From Stenotrophomonas sp. (GTDB lineage Bacteria; Pseudomonadota; Gammaproteobacteria; Xanthomonadales; Xanthomonadaceae), in contig DOKO01000010.1 of NCBI GenBank assembly GCA_003510825.1, positions 1 through 15,390 of the forward strand: a DNA stretch of 15,390 bases, written 5' to 3'. This document shows, piece by piece, positions 1 through 8,583 of this stretch. Each line of letters opens with the position of its first letter. The stretch's first letter is position 1. The notes under the pieces are model-generated. The model had not been told where the DNA came from. It saw only the letters and a program-made list of their open reading frames with translations, and ran no database searches. The position numbers and the translations under genes were made by a program.

Positions 1-149
1 GATGGCGCCATCGAGCCCCCAGGGACGGGTTTACGGCGTGTCCTGCGCAGCCCACCCCGCACGGACCACTCCGGGAAACCCGTTTTCGGCGACCAACCCA
101 GCCACGAGGGGCCCCGCCGTTGGCTGGCACCCATCATTCCACGACGGAA

Positions 150-179
150 TTGGCGCCCGGGCCCCGCTGGGCCTACCAT
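150..179 (+). promoter_or_regulatory. Candidate promoter for the permease gene
   Basis: TTGGCG (150-155) and TACCAT (174-179) each match four of six bases of the sigma-70 hexamers, with an 18-base spacer, and would start transcription about 20 bases before the ATG at 209. The match is weak in such GC-rich DNA. The rest of 1-208 shows no convincing gene, although the reading frame is open through it. Confidence 0.25.
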
Positions 180-208
180 CGGCGGTCCCCACCCCCACCG
201 CCCCTTCC

Positions 209-1816
209 ATGTCCGCTCCCGCTCCCGCCGTACCACGCCGCTGGTTCGTCGCTGGCGACTTCAATGGCTTCTTCGGCCTGGTCGTCGACAACCTGTCCAT
301 CCTTGGCTTCATCGCCATGGCCCTCATCGGCATGTTCCAGTTCCCCGCCGACGTGGTGTTTGGGCGAATGTTCCCCGGCACCGCCTTCGGCGTGCTGGTC
401 GGCAACCTGCTGTACACCCTGATGGCGCGCCGCCTGGCCGCGCGCACCGGCCGCGATGATGTCACCGCCATGCCGCTGGGCCTGGACGCGCCGACCAGCA
501 TCGGCATGGCCCTGCTGGTGCTTGGCCCGGCCTTCGTCGCCTTCAAGCAGCAGGGCATGGATCCCCATGCGGCGGCCATCGCCACCTGGCAGCTGGGCAT
601 GGCCGCGCTGGTCATCATGGGCGTGCTGAAGCTGATCCTGTCCTTCTTCGGTGAAGCGGTAACCCGCGCGCTGCCGCGTGCGGCGTTGCTGGGCTCCATT
701 GCCGGCATCGCGCTGGTGCTGATGGGCCTGCTGCCGCTGCTGGAAACCCTGCGTTCGCCGCTGGTCGGCTTCACCACGCTGGGCCTGCTGCTGTACGTGC
801 TGATCGCCAAGGGCAAGCTGCCGATTCGTGGCCCGGGCGTGCTGCTGGCCTTCGTGTTCGGCACCGTCCTCTACTACGGCCTCGGCCTGGCCGGGCTCGG
901 CGTGCCGGGCTTCCAGGTGCCGGCCTGGGTGCCGCCGCAGGTGGTGCTGCCGCTGCCCACGCTGGGCTTCATCGACGGCCTGCCGACGGCGATGACCTAC
1001 CTGCCGCTGCTGCTGCCGTTCGGCCTGCTGATGGTGGTCGGTGGCATCAACGTGTCCGAGAGCGCACGCGCGGCCGGCGATGACTACCGCACCCGCGACA
1101 TCCTGCTGGTGGAAGCAGTGGCTACGCTGGTGGCCGGTGTCTGCGGCGGCGTCGCCCAGACCACGCCGTACATCGGCCAGCCGGCGTACAAGCACATGGG
1201 CGCACGCAGCGGCTACACGCTGCTGACCGGCCTGTTCGTCGGCATTGGCGGCATGCTCGGCATCATCTCCGGGCTGGTGCAGTGGCTGCCGCTGGCGGTG
1301 CTGGCACCGATCATCGTCTACGTATCCATCGACATCACCACCCAGGCCTTCCAGGCCACCCCGCGCCAGCATGCCGGTGCGATGGTGCTGGGCTTCCTGC
1401 CTTCGGCGGCCTACCTGCTGGCGATCAAGGCGCCGGGCTGGATTCCCGCCGATCAGATGGGCACGCTGCTGACCCACGTCGACGGCCATGGCCTGCCGGA
1501 GCTGGCGGTGATCTTCGCGCTGGGCAACGGCTTCATCATCACCTCGATGCTGTGGATCGCCACGGTGTCGGCCATGGTCGATGGCCGCCTGCGCCGCGCG
1601 TGCGGTTTCCTGCTGGTGGCAGCGGCGCTGACCCTGTTCGGCCTGATCCACTCGGTCGACCCGCGCGGTGGTATCTACCTGCCGTGGGACCTGGAGGGTC
1701 TGGCGCGCATCATCAGCTGGCAGTTCGCGGGCGCCTACGTGGCGCTGGCCGTGCTGCTGGGCCTGCTGTCGCTGCAGAAGCAGCCGGTGAAGCCGTTGGC
1801 TGAAGCCGGACACTGA
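209..1816 (+). CDS. Putative NCS2-like (xanthine/uracil-type) membrane permease
   Basis: A 535-residue, very hydrophobic protein with roughly 12 or more predicted membrane segments, expected in the inner membrane. The N-terminus (GDFNGFFGLVVDNLSILGF), the segment RTGRDDVTAMPLGLDAPTS near residues 81-99, and the central TPYIGQPAYKHMGARSGYT segment resemble the nucleobase cation symporter 2 / xanthine-uracil-vitamin C permease superfamily, whose members carry purines or pyrimidines with protons. The substrate cannot be read from the sequence, and no purine-catabolism gene lies nearby. The frame is open from base 2, but the first 69 codons are Pro/Ala-rich and unlike any permease. The ATG at 209 puts the family-like N-terminus at residue 10, so I chose it even though it lacks a Shine-Dalgarno. 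The gene converges with the GST-like gene, with 72 bases between the stops. Function at superfamily level is fairly likely; the exact subfamily is uncertain. Confidence 0.8.
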   Translation: MSAPAPAVPRRWFVAGDFNGFFGLVVDNLSILGFIAMALIGMFQFPADVVFGRMFPGTAFGVLVGNLLYTLMARRLAARTGRDDVTAMPLGLDAPTSIGMALLVLGPAFVAFKQQGMDPHAAAIATWQLGMAALVIMGVLKLILSFFGEAVTRALPRAALLGSIAGIALVLMGLLPLLETLRSPLVGFTTLGLLLYVLIAKGKLPIRGPGVLLAFVFGTVLYYGLGLAGLGVPGFQVPAWVPPQVVLPLPTLGFIDGLPTAMTYLPLLLPFGLLMVVGGINVSESARAAGDDYRTRDILLVEAVATLVAGVCGGVAQTTPYIGQPAYKHMGARSGYTLLTGLFVGIGGMLGIISGLVQWLPLAVLAPIIVYVSIDITTQAFQATPRQHAGAMVLGFLPSAAYLLAIKAPGWIPADQMGTLLTHVDGHGLPELAVIFALGNGFIITSMLWIATVSAMVDGRLRRACGFLLVAAALTLFGLIHSVDPRGGIYLPWDLEGLARIISWQFAGAYVALAVLLGLLSLQKQPVKPLAEAGH

Positions 1817-1822
1817 CGGGGG

Positions 1823-1846
1823 GCGCCGGGCATGGCCCGGCGCTAC
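1823..1846 (-). repeat. SMAG/REP-type palindrome between convergent genes
   Basis: On the minus strand the element starts with GTAG, followed by CGCCGGGC, a CAT loop and GCCCGGCG, a perfect 8-bp stem. This is the layout of SMAG elements (Stenotrophomonas maltophilia GTAG repeats), short palindromes scattered between genes in this species. It sits 6 bases after the permease stop and 42 bases past the GST stop, so as RNA the hairpin could protect or terminate either transcript. There is no T-run, so intrinsic termination is doubtful. Confidence 0.8.
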
Positions 1847-1888
1847 CGGTAAAAGGCGCGAAACGGCAGCGCCTGGCCGTGCCCGGCG

Positions 1889-2599
1889 TCAGTTCTCGCG
1901 ATCCAGCTCGGCATAATGGCGGAAGATGCCGTTGGTGTTGAACGCCAGCCGCCGCTCCGAGGCCAGATACGCCGCGATGTTCGGCCGCTTCGACACCCGC
2001 TCCTGCAGCGCCCGCAGCAGGGGCAGGGTGGGCGACAGGGCCTGCATCCGCTTCGGGAACATGTAATCCAGCCCGCTCAGCAGCTGGAACAGCGAGAGAT
2101 CCACATAGGAATGCTCGCGCAGCGGGTGGCGGCCACCATTGGCCTCGATCACCTGCTCGAAATAGCCGAGGAACTTCGGCAAGCGCTCGCTGCGCATCGC
2201 CGTGGCGCGCGCCTTTGCCTCGGCTTTCTGGTCCTCGTAATACTTCGATGCGGCAATCGGATGATGGGTGTCGTGTACTTCGGCGACGAGGTCGGCAATC
2301 GTCAACTGCAGCTGCAGCGCCTGCATCCGCCGTGAAGCAGCCTGCGGCACCAGATCCAGCGTGGGGCCGAGGAAATCCAGGATCGCCGCGACCTGCGCGA
2401 TCACCTGCCGGCCCGCCTTCAGAAACGGTGGTGCGAAGGGTTGGCCGCCCTCGGTCTGGCCGCGCAGGAACGGCTCCATCACTGCATCGCCGTGGATGCG
2501 TGCCATGTCCTCGTACGCGGCTCCGGCATCTTCCAATGCCAGACGTACGAACTCGCCACGGCCCTGGATGCCTGTCCAGTAATACAGCGCGTAGTGCAT
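1889..2599 (-). CDS. Glutathione S-transferase family protein
   Basis: A 236-residue cytosolic protein with the two-domain plan of glutathione S-transferases. Residues 1-80 form the thioredoxin-like domain: YYWTGIQGRGEFVRLALEDA resembles the first strand and helix of sigma/alpha-like GSTs, and FAPPFLKAGRQVIAQVAAIL holds the conserved proline before strand 3 and the glutathione-contacting turn. Residues 90-236 form the all-helical domain. Family members conjugate glutathione to electrophiles or act as peroxidases or isomerases; the substrate here is unknown. Tyr6 or Tyr7 is a candidate catalytic tyrosine by position. The ATG at 2599 has GGAG six bases upstream and is a good start. The gene diverges from the DUF3014 gene across 164 bases, so the two promoters must lie in that gap. 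GST membership is near certain; class and role are not. Confidence 0.9.
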   Translation of the reverse strand: MHYALYYWTGIQGRGEFVRLALEDAGAAYEDMARIHGDAVMEPFLRGQTEGGQPFAPPFLKAGRQVIAQVAAILDFLGPTLDLVPQAASRRMQALQLQLTIADLVAEVHDTHHPIAASKYYEDQKAEAKARATAMRSERLPKFLGYFEQVIEANGGRHPLREHSYVDLSLFQLLSGLDYMFPKRMQALSPTLPLLRALQERVSKRPNIAAYLASERRLAFNTNGIFRHYAELDREN

Positions 2600-2763
2600 G
2601 TCGATCTCCGCGAAGAATTTCCTGCAGCCTCGCGTGTCGCACGCAAAGCAGGCGTGAGCATGGCGTTCATGCCAAGCACAACGCCGGCCAAACAGCGGGG
2701 GAACCGCCTGCGGTGAAGCGCGTCATACTCGGGTCGTGCACGTGAAAAACGAGGTACTGCATC

Positions 2764-3588
2764 ATGCAGAAGAGTGGAAAGGCAGTGTGGCCCTGGGTAC
2801 TGGGCGTGGTGGTGGTCGGCGGTGCGGGCGCGTGGTTGTTCCGCGATCAATGGCAGGACCTGGCGGATCGCGTGGAGGTGCCCACCCAGGCGGCCGCACC
2901 TTCGACGGCAGCGCCACCTGCAGCGCCCACCGCTGAACCCGCGTCGTCGACACCGGCCATCCAGCATCCGCTGGACACCGACGCTGCAGCCGACCCCGCG
3001 CTGCCGAAGATGGAAGACAGTGATACCGCAGCATGGACCGCGCTGAGTGGCCTGTTCAATGGCGAAGGTGGACTGGCTCTGCTGCTGCGTGACCACCTGA
3101 TCCAACGCCTGGTCACCCACGTGGACAACCTGGACAAGACCAGCGTGCCACCGTCTGCGCTGGCCACCCGGCCGCTGCCCGGCAGCCTGCAGGTGGACGC
3201 CGGCGGGAACGGCGAGCAGATCGCCGCAGGCAATGCGGCCCGCTATGCGCCCTACGTGCAGGCATTCACCGCGCTCGATCCGGCAGCGGCCGGCACGGCG
3301 TACAAGCGCTTCTATCCGCTCATCCAGCAGGCCTACGTCGACCTTGGGCGGCCGGAGGGTTATTTCAACGACCGCCTGGTGGCGGTGATCGATCATCTGC
3401 TGGAAACCCCGGAGCCGGCGCGACCGCTGGCCGTGGTGCGCGATGAGCGTGGCCGCTATCGCTTCGCCGATCCCGATCTGCAGTCGCGCTCGGTGGGGCA
3501 GAAAGCCCTGCTGCGCATGGATGCAACGCAGGAGCGCGCGGTGAAGCAGCAGCTGCGCGCGATCCGCAATTCAATCACGCGCGGTTGA
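2764..3588 (+). CDS. DUF3014 domain membrane-anchored protein
   Basis: A 274-residue protein. Residues 8-26 form one membrane helix (WPWVLGVVVVGGAGAWLF), followed by an Ala/Pro/Thr-rich linker to about residue 80. A soluble domain of about 190 residues follows, probably in the periplasm given the short N-terminal anchor. The soluble part (LFNGEGGLALLLRDHLIQRL, then NAARYAPYVQAF and YKRFYPLIQQAYVDLG) matches my memory of DUF3014, a proteobacterial family of unknown function. The ATG at 2764 has GAGG nine bases upstream. The gene converges with the di-heme peroxidase gene with only six bases between the stop codons and no visible terminator, so read-through antisense RNA is possible. No biochemical role can be proposed. 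Confidence 0.85.
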   Translation: MQKSGKAVWPWVLGVVVVGGAGAWLFRDQWQDLADRVEVPTQAAAPSTAAPPAAPTAEPASSTPAIQHPLDTDAAADPALPKMEDSDTAAWTALSGLFNGEGGLALLLRDHLIQRLVTHVDNLDKTSVPPSALATRPLPGSLQVDAGGNGEQIAAGNAARYAPYVQAFTALDPAAAGTAYKRFYPLIQQAYVDLGRPEGYFNDRLVAVIDHLLETPEPARPLAVVRDERGRYRFADPDLQSRSVGQKALLRMDATQERAVKQQLRAIRNSITRG

Positions 3589-3594
3589 TCGCAG

Positions 3595-4722
3595 CTACAG
3601 GGTCTGCAGGAACGCCTCGATGTCCTGCAGGTCCTGGCGGCTCAGTCCGCGCGGCCGCAGCAGTGGATCAGGCTCCGGGAACGGCGCCGCACCCGCCGGC
3701 AGCGAGGCCGGTGCGCGCGGGCGTGCGCCGCCCACGTTGTAGAACGCCAGCACGCCCGACAGGCGCGGGATCAACCCGTTGTGCATGTAAGGCGCGGTGT
3801 TGGCCACGCCACGCAGCGATGGCGTGCGGAAGCGGCCGCTGTCGGCCGGATCACCGGTGACCTCGTAGCGGCCCAGATCCTGCCGAGGGCGACCGTGGAA
3901 GTGCAGGCCAAGGTTGTGGAAGCCGTTGTCGGTCAGCGCCGCGCCGCTGTGGCAGTTCATGCAGCCGGCCTGCGTGCGGAACAGGTGGAGGCCACGCAGC
4001 TGGGCGTCGTCCAGTGCACGCGCATTGCCACGCAGGAAACGATCAAAGCGGCTGTTGCGCGGTGAAAGGCTGCGCTCGAAAGTGGCGATGGCCTGGCCGA
4101 GCTGGGCGGCATCAATGCGCGGCTGCGCGAACACCTCGTTGAACTCACGGCGGTAGGACGCATCGCGGCGCAGTCGACGCACGGCACCCTGGGCAGTGAA
4201 GCCCATTTCGATGGGATCGGCGATGGGATGCAGCGCCTGGTCTTCCAGCGTGGCGGCGCGGCCATCCCAGAACAGCGGTGCCACATGTGCGCTGGCGGCC
4301 ACGCTCGGTGCGTTGCGGCGGCCGGCCTGGCGGTCGTGGCCGAACGACACCCGGCGGCCATCGGCCCAGCCCAGGTCCGGGTCGTGGCAGCTGGCACAGG
4401 CCAGTTGCCGGGACTTCGATAGGACCGGATCGAAGAACAGCCGCCGCCCCAGCGCGACCTTGGCCGGCGTCGAAGGATTGTCTGCAGGTTCAACCGGTGC
4501 CGGCAGCGGCGCCAGTTCCCGCCATGCCACGCCGGGCTCGACCTCCGGCGCGGGCCAGCGCGTGCTGGGGCTGCTGTAGAGCGCGCGCAGGCAGGCACTG
4601 TCTGGTCGTGCGGGCAGCACCTCGGGGCAGGGCGTGTCCTGCGCGGGTGCAGGCGTGCCCGCGCCGCCCAGCAACAGGGCGGCGACGGGCAGGGCGAGGC
4701 GCAGGGAATGCAGCCGTTTCAT
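3595..4722 (-). CDS. Di-heme cytochrome c peroxidase / MauG-family protein
   Basis: A 375-residue secreted protein. The signal peptide runs to about Ala27 (hydrophobic LALPVAALLLGGAG, then PAPA|Q), so it acts in the periplasm. Two heme-attachment motifs, CASCH (109-113) and CMNCH (254-258), are spaced as in bacterial di-heme peroxidases. Family landmarks between and after them are RRNAPS (135-140), LFWDGRAATLEDQA (150-163), DPIEMGF (169-175) and the APYMHNG loop (310-316), which in this family lies next to the second heme. Such enzymes reduce hydrogen peroxide using cytochrome or cupredoxin electrons, or, like MauG and MbnH, oxidise residues on a partner protein. The true substrate is unknown here. 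It starts 27 bases after the TonB receptor stop, with a poor Shine-Dalgarno, and appears to be the last gene of the sigma/FecR/receptor unit. Cys32 and Cys44 may form a disulfide. Confidence 0.9.
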   Translation of the reverse strand: MKRLHSLRLALPVAALLLGGAGTPAPAQDTPCPEVLPARPDSACLRALYSSPSTRWPAPEVEPGVAWRELAPLPAPVEPADNPSTPAKVALGRRLFFDPVLSKSRQLACASCHDPDLGWADGRRVSFGHDRQAGRRNAPSVAASAHVAPLFWDGRAATLEDQALHPIADPIEMGFTAQGAVRRLRRDASYRREFNEVFAQPRIDAAQLGQAIATFERSLSPRNSRFDRFLRGNARALDDAQLRGLHLFRTQAGCMNCHSGAALTDNGFHNLGLHFHGRPRQDLGRYEVTGDPADSGRFRTPSLRGVANTAPYMHNGLIPRLSGVLAFYNVGGARPRAPASLPAGAAPFPEPDPLLRPRGLSRQDLQDIEAFLQTL

Positions 4723-4749
4723 CGGCAGGCGTTGGCCACGGTCGGGCCC

Positions 4750-7521
4750 TCAGAACCGGTAGCCCACTTCCAGCGAGAACTGGCGGCCGATGTCGTAGTA
4801 CAGCGCGTTACCCACCGACGATGACACCCCGTTGATGTTGCTGCGGTCGAGCACGTTGGTGATGTCCAGGTTGGTGTAGACCGTGCCGCCCTTGTTTCCC
4901 AGATCCTGTTCCCAGTGCACCCGCATGTCCCAGGTGATCGTCGGCGCGAAACTCATCTCTTCCCACACGTCGATCGACTCACCGTTGTAGACCTCATTGA
5001 GGCCGGTGTCGTAGATGCGCCTGTAGCCGGCGCTGTAACGCAGCTGGTTGGTCAGCTGCAGGTTCAGCGGCTCGATCCGGGTGATTGCCGTGAGCGACGT
5101 CATCCACGGCCGCGCGTAGTTGTCGGCGGGCTTCTCCTGGTAGCGCAGGTAGCGGCCGTCGTAGCGGATCATCGGATTGAGGTAGAACAGGTCCGACTCA
5201 TCCTCGTAGGTGGGGACGGCGCGCTTCACGTCCAGCCAGCTGGCGGAGAAAAGCAGCTGGGTGCTGGTCGCGCCCAGTACCCAGGGTTCACGTGCGTCGA
5301 TGCGCAGGCTGTAGTTGGTCGATTCGCCGCGGCCAGTGCTGACCCAGGTGCGGTAACTGCTGGTCAGGTCGGTGTCATCCGGCGTGGTGCCCGCATTGCG
5401 GCCGCTGACATTGATCGGCTGGTCGTAGGCCTTGCGGTTGACCACCTTCACCAGCGAGCGCAGGTTCCCCCATTGCTGGTCCCAGGCCAGCATCAGTTCG
5501 TCCTGGTAGCCGATCCGGTGCAGGTCGAAGTAGGTGTCGTTGCCTGGCTGTGTGCCCACGGTCCAGCCGCTGTCCAGGCTGGTGCGGCGCTCACTGTTGT
5601 AGCGCAGCAGGTTCATGCCGTCGCGCAGCTTCCAGGTGGCCATGCTGCGTCCGTAGTAGCGGTTGGCGCCGGCGGTCAGCAACGTGCCTTCCCGCGGTGC
5701 CCAGTTCATCGCAAGGCGCGGCGACACCGTGGTCTGGCCCATGTAGCTGTCACGCTCGATGCGGATGCCAGGGCGGATGGCAACATTGCCGTACTGCATC
5801 GTGTCATCGATGTAGGCCGCATAGTTCTCCACGTCGAAGCCGATCTGGCCGGCGGCGTAGCGGGTGCGTCGGCTGAGGTACTGGCCGGGCCAGCCGGACG
5901 AGGTCAGGCCGATGTCGCAGGCATCGACAAGCACGCCTGCCGAGTTCGTGCAGGTGCTGGTGCGCACCGGCGTGGTGTAGGTGCTGCTGTCGCTCAGGCG
6001 GCGGTAGTCGTAGCCGTCGCGGGTGATCGCCAGGCCGCTGGTGAAGGTGTGCACGCCGCCGGCCCATTCGATCACATCGGTGCTGGCGTCCAGGTTGTAC
6101 ATCAGGCGGCGCTGGGTCTGCTCCACATCACCGAATTCGCCTTCCAAGGTGAGCGAAGTAGTGCCCCAGTCCTTGGTCTCCGAGCGTTGCCAGGTGTAGT
6201 AGTCATCGCTTTCGGCATCGCGCGTCTGCTCGCTGCGGCTCCAGCTCAGGCGCTGTTCCACCTTGCCCCAGTCGGTCAGCCAGGTGGCACGGGTGTTGGC
6301 GAAGGTGCCACCGCCGACGATGCGCACGCCGGCACCGCGGATGTTGGAGCGGAACAGCTTGTTCTCCGACGGCGCGTGGAGCACCGTGGCATCGACGATC
6401 AGGCGGTCATTGACGTCCCAGACCGCCTTCAGCGTGGCCTGGTCGTTCTGCTGGCGCTGCGTTTCCTTGTCGGTGCCGTAACTGTCGACCAGGTGCGCCG
6501 AGTAGAAATAGGTCGGGATGGTCGAGCGGGTGCGGGTGAAGTTGCCGAGCAGGCTCACCGAGTCGCTGACCCGGCCTTCCAGCGTGGCGTTCCAGTTTTC
6601 CTTGCGGAACTCGGGCTGGCCATCACCCCAGGAGGACGCGTTTTCATAGTCCTCCTTCAGGCTGTCGGCGATGTGGTACTGGGTCCATTCCGAGCGTGAC
6701 GTCGTATAGCCGAACTTTCCGGAGAATTCATCGCTGGGACGGCGCAGTTCCGCGTTGATGACACCGCCGTTGAAGCCGCCGTAACGCGCGGGAATATTGC
6801 TGTCCAGGACTTCCAGACGTTCGAGCAGCTCGGTGTCCAGCGCGAGGGCCTGGCTGCTGCCCGGTGCGGCATACAGCTTGTAGGGAGAGCTGTTGCCCGC
6901 CGGATCGATGTCGTTGTTGATGTTCATGCCATCGACGGTGAAAGCGTTCTGGTAGAACGGCGCACCGTTGATGCTGACGTTGGCCGGGCTGATGTCGCCG
7001 GGCGTGAAATTGCTCAGCTGGGTGTTGTCGAAGCGCGCGGCCGGGTTGGTCAGCAGCAGGCGCCCGATATCGCGGTTGCCCGCCACCTGGGCATGGATGT
7101 AGTCCTCGTCCAGCTGCATGCCTTCGGCGAACCGGAAGGCCTGGCGGTCACCACCGACGCGCAGGGGCTGGGTGCGGCGGGTACTGCCGGCGGGGCGGGC
7201 GTCGGCTGCTGCCAGCGTGTAGCTGCCGTCGGCAAGCGCCTGCAGGCGCAGCCCCGTGCCGGCCAGCAGGCGGGCAAAGCCCTGTTCGGTGCTGAAGGTG
7301 CCCGACAGCGCCGGTGCGGTGCGGCCGGCAGCCAGTGCCGGGTCGAACGACAGGGCGATGCCACGCTGCGCGGCAAACGTGCTCAGGGCCAGGCCCAGCG
7401 GGCTTTCGCCCTGCTCAGTGGGGGCCACCGCCTGCAGCGGGGCTTCCTGGGCGAAGGCGGGGGTGGCAGCCAGGGCGGCAGCCAGCAGGCTGAGCCGGAA
7501 GGTTCGGGTGATGGAAGGCAT
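4750..7521 (-). CDS. TonB-dependent outer-membrane receptor with STN signalling domain
   Basis: A 923-residue outer-membrane transporter. The signal peptide ends near Ala24 (PAFA|Q). Residues about 38-103 form an STN domain (LSTFAAQRGIALSFDPALA ... LLAGTGLRLQALADGSYTL), the periplasmic part of transducer-type receptors that contacts FecR. The plug spans about 130-260 (INGAPFYQNAFTVDGMNINN, LERLEVLDSNIPARYGG, GGVINAELRRP). The rest is beta-barrel, rich in alternating aromatic and polar strands, and ends in GYRF with the usual C-terminal phenylalanine. One extracellular loop has a close cysteine pair (TSTCTN ... VDACDIG). Transport would use TonB energy, but no canonical TonB box is obvious. 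The frame stays open 292 codons upstream, but that part lies over fecR in another frame; the ATG at 7521 starts the signal peptide. The ligand is unknown; iron chelate or heme is likely from context. Confidence 0.92.
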   Translation of the reverse strand: MPSITRTFRLSLLAAALAATPAFAQEAPLQAVAPTEQGESPLGLALSTFAAQRGIALSFDPALAAGRTAPALSGTFSTEQGFARLLAGTGLRLQALADGSYTLAAADARPAGSTRRTQPLRVGGDRQAFRFAEGMQLDEDYIHAQVAGNRDIGRLLLTNPAARFDNTQLSNFTPGDISPANVSINGAPFYQNAFTVDGMNINNDIDPAGNSSPYKLYAAPGSSQALALDTELLERLEVLDSNIPARYGGFNGGVINAELRRPSDEFSGKFGYTTSRSEWTQYHIADSLKEDYENASSWGDGQPEFRKENWNATLEGRVSDSVSLLGNFTRTRSTIPTYFYSAHLVDSYGTDKETQRQQNDQATLKAVWDVNDRLIVDATVLHAPSENKLFRSNIRGAGVRIVGGGTFANTRATWLTDWGKVEQRLSWSRSEQTRDAESDDYYTWQRSETKDWGTTSLTLEGEFGDVEQTQRRLMYNLDASTDVIEWAGGVHTFTSGLAITRDGYDYRRLSDSSTYTTPVRTSTCTNSAGVLVDACDIGLTSSGWPGQYLSRRTRYAAGQIGFDVENYAAYIDDTMQYGNVAIRPGIRIERDSYMGQTTVSPRLAMNWAPREGTLLTAGANRYYGRSMATWKLRDGMNLLRYNSERRTSLDSGWTVGTQPGNDTYFDLHRIGYQDELMLAWDQQWGNLRSLVKVVNRKAYDQPINVSGRNAGTTPDDTDLTSSYRTWVSTGRGESTNYSLRIDAREPWVLGATSTQLLFSASWLDVKRAVPTYEDESDLFYLNPMIRYDGRYLRYQEKPADNYARPWMTSLTAITRIEPLNLQLTNQLRYSAGYRRIYDTGLNEVYNGESIDVWEEMSFAPTITWDMRVHWEQDLGNKGGTVYTNLDITNVLDRSNINGVSSSVGNALYYDIGRQFSLEVGYRF

Positions 7522-7544
7522 GTAAGGCACGCGAGGGAAGGATT

Positions 7545-7581
7545 CATTACCTCTGCCACCCAACTGCGGAAAAAGTGTCAC
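7545..7581 (-). promoter_or_regulatory. Candidate FecI-type sigma promoter for the receptor gene
   Basis: In the 79-base gap between the fecR-like gene and the receptor, the minus strand carries GACACTTTTTCCGC (about 7581-7568), followed some 17 bases later by GTAATG (7550-7545). T-rich tracts followed by CCG, placed between fecR and its receptor gene, are where FecI-family sigma factors usually act. The assignment rests on position and a loose pattern only. Confidence 0.3.
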
Positions 7582-7600
7582 CGCCGTGGAGGGTGGGTCT

Positions 7601-8581
7601 TCAATGGGATGCAGGCGGGCGCAGGCGCGTCCACAGCCCCGCCGGCCCGCGCTGCACCTGCAGGTGGTGGACGGCGGCCAGCATCGCCACGCTGCGCGCG
7701 GGATCATCCACGGGGAAGGCGCCAGATACTGGCTGTGCGGCGATCGCATCGTCACAGCCCAGCCAGCCGGACTGGTAGCGGCCGAGCTGCTCCAGCACGC
7801 GGCGCAGCGGCTGCGCGTCGACCACCAGCATGCCGTTGCGCCAGGCATCGATCGCCGGCGTGATCGCCTGCGTCGGCTCGAACGCATCGGCGCTGAAGCG
7901 GACCTGCGCGCCGGCGTCGATGACGCGCTGCTGGCCGCCTGCCGCCAGCGAAACCTGTACGGCGCCTTCCAGCACCGCCAGCGCGGTGGTGGCTTCCGCG
8001 TGGTGCACGTTGAAGCGCGTGCCCAGGGCGTGCATGCGCCCGGCCGGACTGGCCAGCACGAACGGCCGTGCAGGCTGCCGCGGATCGGCTGCGGTCTCCA
8101 CCAGCACCTGGCCACGCCGCAGCCGCAGCAGGCGCTGCCGGCCATCGAAGGCGATGTCCACGGCGGTGTCGGTGTCCAGCTGCAGCACGCTGCCATCGTC
8201 CAGCACGTGGCGGCGGCGTTCGCCGATGGCGGTACGCACGCTGGCATCCCAGGCGGCACCGTCGTACAGGCGCCAGGCCAGCCAGCCGCCCAGCGGCGCG
8301 ACCAGCAGGGCAGCGATGCTGCGCAGCACGGCGCGGCGTCCTGGCGATGCCGGGCGCTGCAGGGCGCCGTGGGCGAGGGCAGGGGGCACCTGCCCACTCA
8401 GCGCCAGCAGCCGTTCGGCACGCTGCCAGGCACGGGCATGGTCGGGGTTGGCATCGTGCCAGCGCTGCCACTGTGCGCGCTGCACGGCACTGCCATCCTC
8501 GTGCAGTCGCATCAGCCAGTCGGCGGCCTGTTCCAGTACGCGTGGCGGCAGCGCCCGCTCGCCTGCAGCGTCGACGCCCAT
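7601..8581 (-). CDS. FecR-type anti-sigma / sigma regulator
   Basis: A 326-residue single-pass inner-membrane protein. Residues 12-57 are the cytosolic N-terminal domain (DUF4880 type) with conserved tryptophans (W22, W38, W41, W52) that bind the sigma factor. One membrane helix spans about 86-104 (LRSIAALLVAPLGGWLAW), followed by the periplasmic FecR domain at about 115-210 (VLDDGSVLQLDTDTAVDIAF, LASPAGRMHALGTRFNV). A C-terminal STN-like segment (about 245-320, RNGMLVVDAQPLRRVLEQL) receives the signal from the receptor. It holds the sigma factor inactive, or helps activate it, until the outer-membrane receptor is occupied. Its ATG lies two bases after the sigma stop, so translation is probably coupled; no separate Shine-Dalgarno is seen. 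GRRAVLR just before the helix resembles a twin-arginine motif. Confidence 0.93.
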   Translation of the reverse strand: MGVDAAGERALPPRVLEQAADWLMRLHEDGSAVQRAQWQRWHDANPDHARAWQRAERLLALSGQVPPALAHGALQRPASPGRRAVLRSIAALLVAPLGGWLAWRLYDGAAWDASVRTAIGERRRHVLDDGSVLQLDTDTAVDIAFDGRQRLLRLRRGQVLVETAADPRQPARPFVLASPAGRMHALGTRFNVHHAEATTALAVLEGAVQVSLAAGGQQRVIDAGAQVRFSADAFEPTQAITPAIDAWRNGMLVVDAQPLRRVLEQLGRYQSGWLGCDDAIAAQPVSGAFPVDDPARSVAMLAAVHHLQVQRGPAGLWTRLRPPASH

Positions 8582-8583
8582 GC

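Noticed and set aside
2..208. N-terminal extension of the permease frame
   Set aside because: Pro/Ala-rich, no membrane segments, no ribosome site; the family-like N-terminus begins just after the ATG at 209.
173..1813. Long minus-strand frame (546 codons) over the permease
   Set aside because: The product is Gln/Arg/His-rich with no family-like sequence; it is a GC-driven shadow of the permease.
4915..6699. 594-codon plus-strand frame opposite the receptor
   Set aside because: Val/Ala/Gly-rich low-information sequence, antisense to a well-supported gene.
7522..8397. 292-codon upstream extension of the receptor frame
   Set aside because: It overlaps the fecR-like gene in another frame and precedes a clear signal peptide at 7521.
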